Source of the DNA: an uncultured Slackia sp.
GTDB lineage: Bacteria > Actinomycetota > Coriobacteriia > Coriobacteriales > Eggerthellaceae
Length of the DNA: 13,429 nt
Assembly: GCA_900555495.1 (NCBI GenBank)
Contig: USLD01000018.1
Location: 1 to 13,429, forward strand
Direction of reading: 5' to 3'
A program made the translations under genes and the position numbers. The notes below the pieces were generated by a model, which was given only the letters and a program-made list of their open reading frames with translations, ran no database searches and was not told the DNA's origin. Positions 6,662 to 13,429 of this stretch are shown here, piece by piece (the first letter of the stretch is position 1; every line of letters begins with the position of its first letter).

Positions 6662-8323
6662 ATGGAAAAGCGATCGGGTTATCGCGCCGAGCAGATTCGC
6701 ATGCTGCGTCGGGGTTTCGCGCGCAGAATAGCGATCGGTCTGGTCGCCTGGACTGCATTGTTCGGCGTTTGGGTGGCGGCGGTCGACGCTTTCGTCGCAC
6801 CGCGCGCGGCCGATATCATCTCTTCTGCATGCCCGTGGCGCTCGGTTCCAGCGGACGAGGCCGGGCTGGAGGACACCGTGTGGTTCGAGGGGTCGCTCGA
6901 GCAAACGCGCGTCACGATGATTTCGTGCTATGCCGCCATGTTGACGGACGACCGGGCTCTATACGATGCGGCGTCCGACGATGCGCGCAGCGTGGCGGAT
7001 GCCCTTGCGGGCGAACGGGGCGAAGCGGCCGGCGCAAGCGATGCTGTCGAAGGGGCGGCGATGACGGATTCGACTGCCTCGTCCGATGATGCGGGATCGG
7101 ACGAGGCGCCCTTTGATTCCGGAGCGACCCATGAGTTCCGTTCGTCCTCTTCGTCGGAAGACGAGCTTGTCGCCGAAGTCCTCGAATCGATGGACGAGTC
7201 CGGAGAAAGCGCCCTGTTCGAAGAAGCGTGCGAGGCATTGGGGACGTCGCCTTCTGCCGTGCGCATCGAATCCCCCTGGTCGCAGGAACAATCGAGGCAG
7301 ACGTGGAATGAAATTCACTATGCCGACGGGCATATGGAATATCGGGATCTGCGCGCGTACGATTTCGTGCGTTCTTTGCAGTTGCCGGCGGCGATGCTCG
7401 CGTACCTGATAGGAGCGGCGTCGGTCGTCGCGTTCGCGCTTTCATGGCTGACACGATGCTTCGGCAGCCTTTTCGACGCCATGGAAGCTTTGTTTTCGAA
7501 GCGTAGCGACCGTCTGGAGCTTCCTCGCGAGCTTGCGCCCACGGCGCGTGCGCTTTCCGACTTGCGTCGCGCACGCGACGATGCCGAGCAGGCGGCGCTT
7601 GCGGCCGAGCAGCGCAAAAACGAATTGGTGGCCTATCTTGCCCATGATATCCGCACGCCGCTCACGTCGATCGTGGGCTACCTCACGCTGCTTGCCGAGG
7701 CTCCTGATATGCCGGAGGGTCAGCGCGCTCGTTATGCGCAGGTCGCGCTCGACCGATCGTATCGTCTCGAGACGATGATGGAGGAGTTTTTCGAAATCAC
7801 GCGGTATAACCTGAGCTCTATTCCCATTGAGCGGGAAAGGTTCGATGCGACGCTTTTGTGCCGTCAGGTCGCCGATGAGTTCTATCCGTCCGCTCAGTCG
7901 CGAGCGATCGATATCGATGTGCATGGAAACGAGCCGCTCGAATGCTTCGCGGATGCCGAAAAAATCTCTCGCGTATTGAATAATCTTTTGAAAAATGCCG
8001 TCGCTTACGCCGATAAGGGGTCGACCGTTGCGGTGGGTGCCCGCCTTGAAGCGGCATCCGCGGATAAAAGCGCCGGTACTCGAGACGGGGACGGAACGTT
8101 TCTCGTAATCGATGTCGAAAACAAAGGGCGTGAAATCAGCCCCGAGCATCTGCAGTCCATTTTCGAGAAGTTCTACCGAGAAGACGGCGCCCGCTCGACG
8201 GAGGGGGGCGGGGCGGGGCTCGGCCTCGCCATCGCACGCGAGATTGCTCGAGCACATGGGGGAGAGCTGACGGCGCGCAGCGTCGACGGCCGCACGACGT
8301 TCACGCTACGCATTCCCGTGTAG
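6662..8323 (+). CDS. VanS-like sensor histidine kinase with large acidic extracytoplasmic domain
   Basis: The product is 553 residues. ATG 6662 is chosen over a TTG at 6641 because AAAGGG lies 7 nt upstream of it. TM1 is about 22-44 and TM2 about 241-263, enclosing about 195 residues outside the membrane. A HAMP-like linker leads to the H-box LVAYLAHDIRTPLTSIVGY with phospho-acceptor His328, close to VanS. Catalytic boxes follow: N-box NNLLKNAVAYA (Asn445), G1 in the form DVENKGREIS (484-493), F-box FEKFYRED, and G2 GGGAGLGLAIA (515-525). The outer loop (about 120-195) is Ser/Asp/Glu-rich and contains ExxE at 172-175, 179-182 and 188-191. ExxE motifs bind Fe3+ in PmrB, so a cation or cationic-peptide signal is possible (inference). 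No clear terminator follows before the next gene. Confidence 0.94.
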   Translation: MEKRSGYRAEQIRMLRRGFARRIAIGLVAWTALFGVWVAAVDAFVAPRAADIISSACPWRSVPADEAGLEDTVWFEGSLEQTRVTMISCYAAMLTDDRALYDAASDDARSVADALAGERGEAAGASDAVEGAAMTDSTASSDDAGSDEAPFDSGATHEFRSSSSSEDELVAEVLESMDESGESALFEEACEALGTSPSAVRIESPWSQEQSRQTWNEIHYADGHMEYRDLRAYDFVRSLQLPAAMLAYLIGAASVVAFALSWLTRCFGSLFDAMEALFSKRSDRLELPRELAPTARALSDLRRARDDAEQAALAAEQRKNELVAYLAHDIRTPLTSIVGYLTLLAEAPDMPEGQRARYAQVALDRSYRLETMMEEFFEITRYNLSSIPIERERFDATLLCRQVADEFYPSAQSRAIDIDVHGNEPLECFADAEKISRVLNNLLKNAVAYADKGSTVAVGARLEAASADKSAGTRDGDGTFLVIDVENKGREISPEHLQSIFEKFYREDGARSTEGGGAGLGLAIAREIARAHGGELTARSVDGRTTFTLRIPV

Positions 8324-8456
8324 GGCCGCATCGCCCCTTCGGACCTGCCTCTCTTTGCTTTGCATCGGGGCATTCCGTCGTCTTTCCGCATGTGAAACTT
8401 GGTAGTATGGCATACGGAAATTCGCCCGAGGCAGGGCGTGGGCAAGGAGGTTCATC

Positions 8457-9122
8457 ATGGATGCTTTCGAAAGCGAAGGCGCGCCCGATGCGCGCATGGA
8501 GGCGGTTCGGTTCGTCGGTTCCACACTGTCGCAGTTTTTCCTGAACGACCCGTCGTCAGGCGCCATCGACGCCGGCATCGAAGCTATGGCCGCGCTCGAT
8601 GCCGATGCGGCCGCCTCGGAGTGGCCGTTCGTCGAGGAGACGGAGGCTCGGCGTTGTCTGACGCTCATGCGCGAAGGCGCCCTGCAGCGTGAGGCCGATG
8701 GCGGCGAAGCGTTGAAGTGGGAATACCGTCGCCTATTCGTCGGCCCCCAGTCGCTTCCCGTGCCGCCGTGGGGGTCGGTCTACACCGATCGCGACTGCGT
8801 CGTGTTCGGAGAAAGCACGGTCGCGTTGCGCGCATGGATGCGTTCCCATGGAATCGAGCGGCTGAGCGACGAGAGGGACCCCGAGGACCATATCGGCTTG
8901 GTGCTCGCCATGGCCGCCTGGCTTGCCGAAGAGAAGCCTGAGCTTGTGGGCGAGTTCCTCCGATTGCACGTGCTGCCGTGGTCGGGGCATATGCTCGAGC
9001 AGCTCGAAAAAGCCGCCGACCATCCGTTCTACAAGGGCCTTGCGGCCATAACCCGCGCGAGCCTCTCCGGCATGGAGGACGCGTTCGAGCTCGAAGTCGT
9101 CGAGCCGCGCTTTTATCGATAA
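8457..9122 (+). CDS. TorD/DmsD-family molecular chaperone for a molybdoenzyme
   Basis: The product is 221 residues. ATG 8457 follows AAGGAGG (8444-8450) with 6 nt spacing, an excellent ribosome site. It is mostly helical and carries the family's conserved pieces: EYRRLFVGP (89-97), the proline-rich PVPPWGSVY (101-109), DPEDH (141-145), LHVLPW (170-175) and HPFYKGLA (189-196). TorD/DmsD proteins bind the Tat signal of DMSO-reductase-family molybdoenzymes and hold export until the cofactor is inserted. No molybdoenzyme lies in the window, and the downstream neighbour is convergent, so its client is elsewhere. The flavoprotein at 2180 also has a Tat signal, but it needs no molybdenum cofactor and is an unlikely client. 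A TAGTAT at 8403-8408 might be a -10 element, without a good -35. Confidence 0.9.
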   Translation: MDAFESEGAPDARMEAVRFVGSTLSQFFLNDPSSGAIDAGIEAMAALDADAAASEWPFVEETEARRCLTLMREGALQREADGGEALKWEYRRLFVGPQSLPVPPWGSVYTDRDCVVFGESTVALRAWMRSHGIERLSDERDPEDHIGLVLAMAAWLAEEKPELVGEFLRLHVLPWSGHMLEQLEKAADHPFYKGLAAITRASLSGMEDAFELEVVEPRFYR

Positions 9123-9239
9123 AGGCATCGCTTGCTTTTTGATTTTCCGCCTGCGCCGCTTGGCCTTCGGCCCGCCTCTATGCCATGCATCTGACCGTCG
9201 GCCTGGGCATGTAGGGCTTTTACCGTCTTCCGCCCGCAC

Positions 9240-10136
9240 TCAGCCGTTCTTCGGGTTCCATTCCTCGGATACCCATTTGCGCACGCACTCGATGAATGCC
9301 TTGGTCGCCATCGACGCCCTGCTGTACGAGCGCACGGCGATGGCGAGCTCGCGGTGCGTGGGGGTTTCCAGCTCTACGTGTGCAAGATCGAAGGGGGCGC
9401 TTTCCAAGACCAGCTGGGGGAACAGGCTGAATCCGAACCCTTTGCTTACCATGCCCATGACGGCGTAGTCGTTGTCCATGACGTAGCGCACGTTCGGTTC
9501 TACGTCATGCTTGGCGAACACGGAATCGAACTCGGTCAGGTCGTCGCTGCTCCTTACTTTTATATACGGCTCGTTCGCAAGCGCTTCTTTCGGGAAAAAC
9601 GGCGCGTCGGCAAGGGGATGTTCGGGCGGAAGCACCGCATACAGCGGATCGCGCGCCAAGGGGATGGTGAAGAAGTCGAGCGTTGCCGGCAAAATCACGA
9701 AGCAGCAGTCGAACTCGCCGCGCCACGTCGCGGCTTCCATTTCGTCCTGGCTTTCATAGATGACCAGTTCGTATTCGATATTGGGGCGGTCGTGAAGAAA
9801 GACGTCCATGATCCCGGGCAGCCATTGCACCGCGATACTGGCGAATGCCGCTACGCGCAGGCTGCCTTCGCCGACGTGCTTGAGCTCGTCGAGGCGCGTT
9901 TGAAGCGCATGCTCGCTCGCGCAGACGTCCTGGATCCAGGGCAGCAGATTGCGTCCGTCTGCGGTCAGGCGCGCGCCCGAGTGGCCGCGCGTGAACAGCG
10001 CCGTGCCCATCTCCTGTTCGAGCGAGCTCATCATGTAGCTGACGCCCGCCTGGGTGTAACCGAGAATCTCGGCGGTTTTCTTGAAGCTGCCCGTTTTTGC
10101 GACGGTGACGAAGGCTTCGTATTTTTGATTCGCCAT
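9240..10136 (-). CDS. LysR-family transcriptional regulator
   Basis: The product is 298 residues, the usual LTTR length. ATG 10136 follows AAAGGG at 5 nt. The N-terminal winged helix (1-60) is typical: FVTVAKTGSFKKTAEILG, then YTQAGVSYMMSSLEQEMG as the recognition region, and LFTRGHSGARLTADGRNLL. Residues about 92-290 form the two-lobed periplasmic-binding-like effector domain, beginning GSLRVAAFASIAVQWLPG. The inducer and targets are unknown. It is convergent with the TorD-like chaperone and divergent from the long gap before rpoB. LTTRs usually control their own divergent region, and that region has a phased direct repeat (10209-10238), but no protein gene is visible on the plus strand before rpoB. 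Confidence 0.94.
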   Translation of the reverse strand: MANQKYEAFVTVAKTGSFKKTAEILGYTQAGVSYMMSSLEQEMGTALFTRGHSGARLTADGRNLLPWIQDVCASEHALQTRLDELKHVGEGSLRVAAFASIAVQWLPGIMDVFLHDRPNIEYELVIYESQDEMEAATWRGEFDCCFVILPATLDFFTIPLARDPLYAVLPPEHPLADAPFFPKEALANEPYIKVRSSDDLTEFDSVFAKHDVEPNVRYVMDNDYAVMGMVSKGFGFSLFPQLVLESAPFDLAHVELETPTHRELAIAVRSYSRASMATKAFIECVRKWVSEEWNPKNG

Positions 10137-10208
10137 GGCTGCCCTTTATCTGTCGTTTCCATTGACTGCGTTTATGACTCATATCCAACACATAAATCAC
10201 ATCATGGG

Positions 10209-10238
10209 TATAAGATATTTTTAATCATTTATAAGATA
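10209..10238. promoter_or_regulatory. Helically phased direct repeat upstream of the LysR gene
   Basis: TATAAGATA occurs at 10209-10217 and 10230-10238, 21 bp apart, two helical turns. The stretch between contains GATATTTTTAATC, a GAT-N7-ATC partial dyad. It is in an AT-rich patch (about 10180-10270) 70-100 bp from the LysR start, where LTTR recognition and activation sites normally lie. Low base complexity makes chance repeats more likely here. Confidence 0.4.
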
Positions 10239-10300
10239 CACTCATTTTACTTTTATACTCTCAAAAACTACTATGCATGTATCGGAGGTCGTGCGGGCAA

Positions 10301-10374
10301 GGCGACCGCTCGCAAGGAGGGCCTCCGGTTCCGACACCCAAAGCGCGCGGCGCGGCGACCGCTTCACGGAGGCC
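10301..10374. repeat. Imperfect direct repeat in the structured gap
   Basis: GGCGACCGCT at 10301-10310 recurs at 10354-10363. The following bases are also similar (CGCAAGGAGGGCC versus TCACGGAGGCC), making units of about 21-23 bp with a 53-bp period. The unit ends provide arms of the stem at 10320-10374, so the repeat may have created that structure. Confidence 0.6.
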
Positions 10375-10525
10375 GCCGCGGCTGTGTGCGCTCGTCGGCA
10401 CCTTGCCATACTCGCGGGCGTCTCGTTTCCCGACGCGCCCGATTCTCCATAATGCGGGGCAAGCCTTCCTCTCTCGGCTTGCTTCCCACGAAAAGCCCTC
10501 CGCTTGTCCCGCGCTGTTTTTCTCG

Positions 10526-10561
10526 GCGTCTCTTTCCCCGTTGGCGAAGAGGCGCTTTTTT
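10526..10561 (+). terminator. Terminator-like hairpin with an overlapping alternative stem
   Basis: GCGTCTCTT (10526-10534) pairs with AAGAGGCGC (10547-10555) through nine positions with one G-U pair, followed at once by TTTTTT (10556-10561). The same middle arm can instead pair with a second GCGTCTCT at 10562-10569, swallowing the T tract as loop. Such mutually exclusive stems are the layout of an attenuator. There is no upstream plus-strand gene for it to terminate. Confidence 0.5.
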
Positions 10562-10640
10562 GCGTCTCTCGGTCTTTTTCTTGAATGCACGTTGCCAGGC
10601 CGTTCGACGGATCGGACAACCGGTCGACACAGCGCCTCCA

Positions 10641-10659
10641 TATAATGAAAGTTACTTTC
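10641..10659 (+). promoter_or_regulatory. Consensus -10-like TATAAT abutting a 13-bp palindrome
   Basis: TATAAT (10641-10646) is directly followed by GAAAGT-T-ACTTTC (10647-10659), a perfect inverted repeat. No acceptable -35 lies 16-18 bp upstream, so it would need an activator. A repressor bound to the palindrome would cover the start point. It could be an upstream rpoB promoter. Confidence 0.35.
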
Positions 10660-10749
10660 TTTTAGAAACCTACTTGCCGTTTCTCCTGTTCAGCGCCATG
10701 ATGCTTTTCCTTAAAAGCACAAAACATCCATATTTCGTGAAAAAAAGTC

Positions 10750-10778
10750 TTGACTTAATTTTTCAACGTGATTAAATT
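10750..10778 (+). promoter_or_regulatory. Probable sigma-70-type promoter of rpoB
   Basis: TTGACT (10750-10755) and TAAATT (10773-10778) are separated by exactly 17 bp, in an AT-rich patch. The -35 matches five of six consensus bases and the -10 four of six. The start point would be near 10785, giving a 5' leader of about 50 nt. AAGTC-TT-GACTT forms a small dyad over the -35. Confidence 0.7.
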
Positions 10779-10833
10779 ATTCGTTTGCGTATTTACGCTC
10801 ATATCGTCTATTTCCCTAACGGAAGGAAGACCT

Positions 10834-13429
<2,596 letters not shown>

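Larger units (their letters stand above)
10254..10640 (+). other. Non-coding, highly foldable stretch upstream of rpoB; possible leader or small RNA
   Basis: No open frame here looks like protein; those present are Arg/Pro/Ser-rich and lack ribosome sites. A -10-like TATACT lies at 10254-10259. Stems visible are: GGCCTCCG (10320-10327) with CGGAGGCC (10367-10374), nested with AAGCG (10341-10345) / CGCTT (10360-10364); a hairpin around 10415-10441; GCAAGCC (10459-10465) with GGCTTGC (10476-10482); and the terminator-like hairpin at 10526-10561. It does not match RNase P, tmRNA or SRP RNA as far as I can recognise. Confidence 0.4.

Noticed and set aside
5881..8323. Vancomycin-resistance system
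   Set aside because: The regulator and kinase resemble VanR/VanS in their conserved boxes only; no vanH, vanA-type ligase or vanX gene is present, so a resistance role is not supported.
9123..9239. GGCC-TTC-GGCC hairpin between the chaperone and LysR genes as a terminator
   Set aside because: The stem is only about four pairs with a 3-nt loop and no T tract on either strand.
10242..10645. Open frames of 122-126 codons on both strands in the gap before rpoB
   Set aside because: Arg/Ser/Pro-rich products, no ribosome sites, frames overlap strong RNA stems; non-coding is more likely.
9354..10775. 473-codon open frame on the plus strand
   Set aside because: Its first half is antisense to the LysR gene and the rest runs through AT-rich control DNA and the structured gap; no ribosome site or recognisable domain.

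Overview
The window is GC-rich, densely coded bacterial DNA whose gene content points to the Eggerthellaceae (Coriobacteriia, anaerobic gut Actinobacteria). The main signs are a 12-helix membrane protein ending in a LuxR-type DNA-binding domain, transcribed away from a Tat-exported flavin reductase and a multihaem cytochrome, plus an RpoB of actinobacterial character. I infer the family only; the genus is not resolved. I see no tRNA, rRNA, insertion sequence or CRISPR array.

Layout: (1) 2-175, the 3' end of a cyclophilin-type prolyl isomerase, then a terminator. (2) 305-4633, a respiratory reductase module: a membrane LuxR regulator on the minus strand, a divergent control region with a perfect palindrome, a Tat lipoprotein FAD reductase, and a small lipoprotein with six haem-binding motifs, closed by a strong terminator. 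The likely scheme is quinone pool to cytochrome to extracytoplasmic flavoenzyme to an unknown organic acceptor, with the regulator sensing the substrate or membrane state. (3) 4825-8323, a membrane-anchored C39-like cysteine peptidase (minus) divergent from an OmpR/VanR-like response regulator and VanS-like sensor kinase. The gap between them carries CTTAA direct repeats at 11-bp spacing. (4) 8457-9122, a TorD/DmsD-family molybdoenzyme chaperone with no molybdoenzyme nearby, facing a LysR regulator (9240-10136, minus). (5) 10137-10833, a 700-bp gap with two AT-rich ends and a GC-rich, highly foldable centre ending in a terminator-like hairpin, followed by a good promoter. (6) 10834 to the right edge, rpoB, cut off by the window.

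The observations I rate highest are: the reductase has lost the residues that mark fumarate reductases, so its substrate is unknown; a 17-bp perfect inverted repeat lies inside the LuxR gene, exactly at the membrane/DNA-binding domain junction; the reductase control region has layered dyads; the two-component system has a PmrA-box-like site and an acidic ExxE-containing sensor loop; and the structured non-coding stretch ahead of rpoB may be a leader or small RNA.
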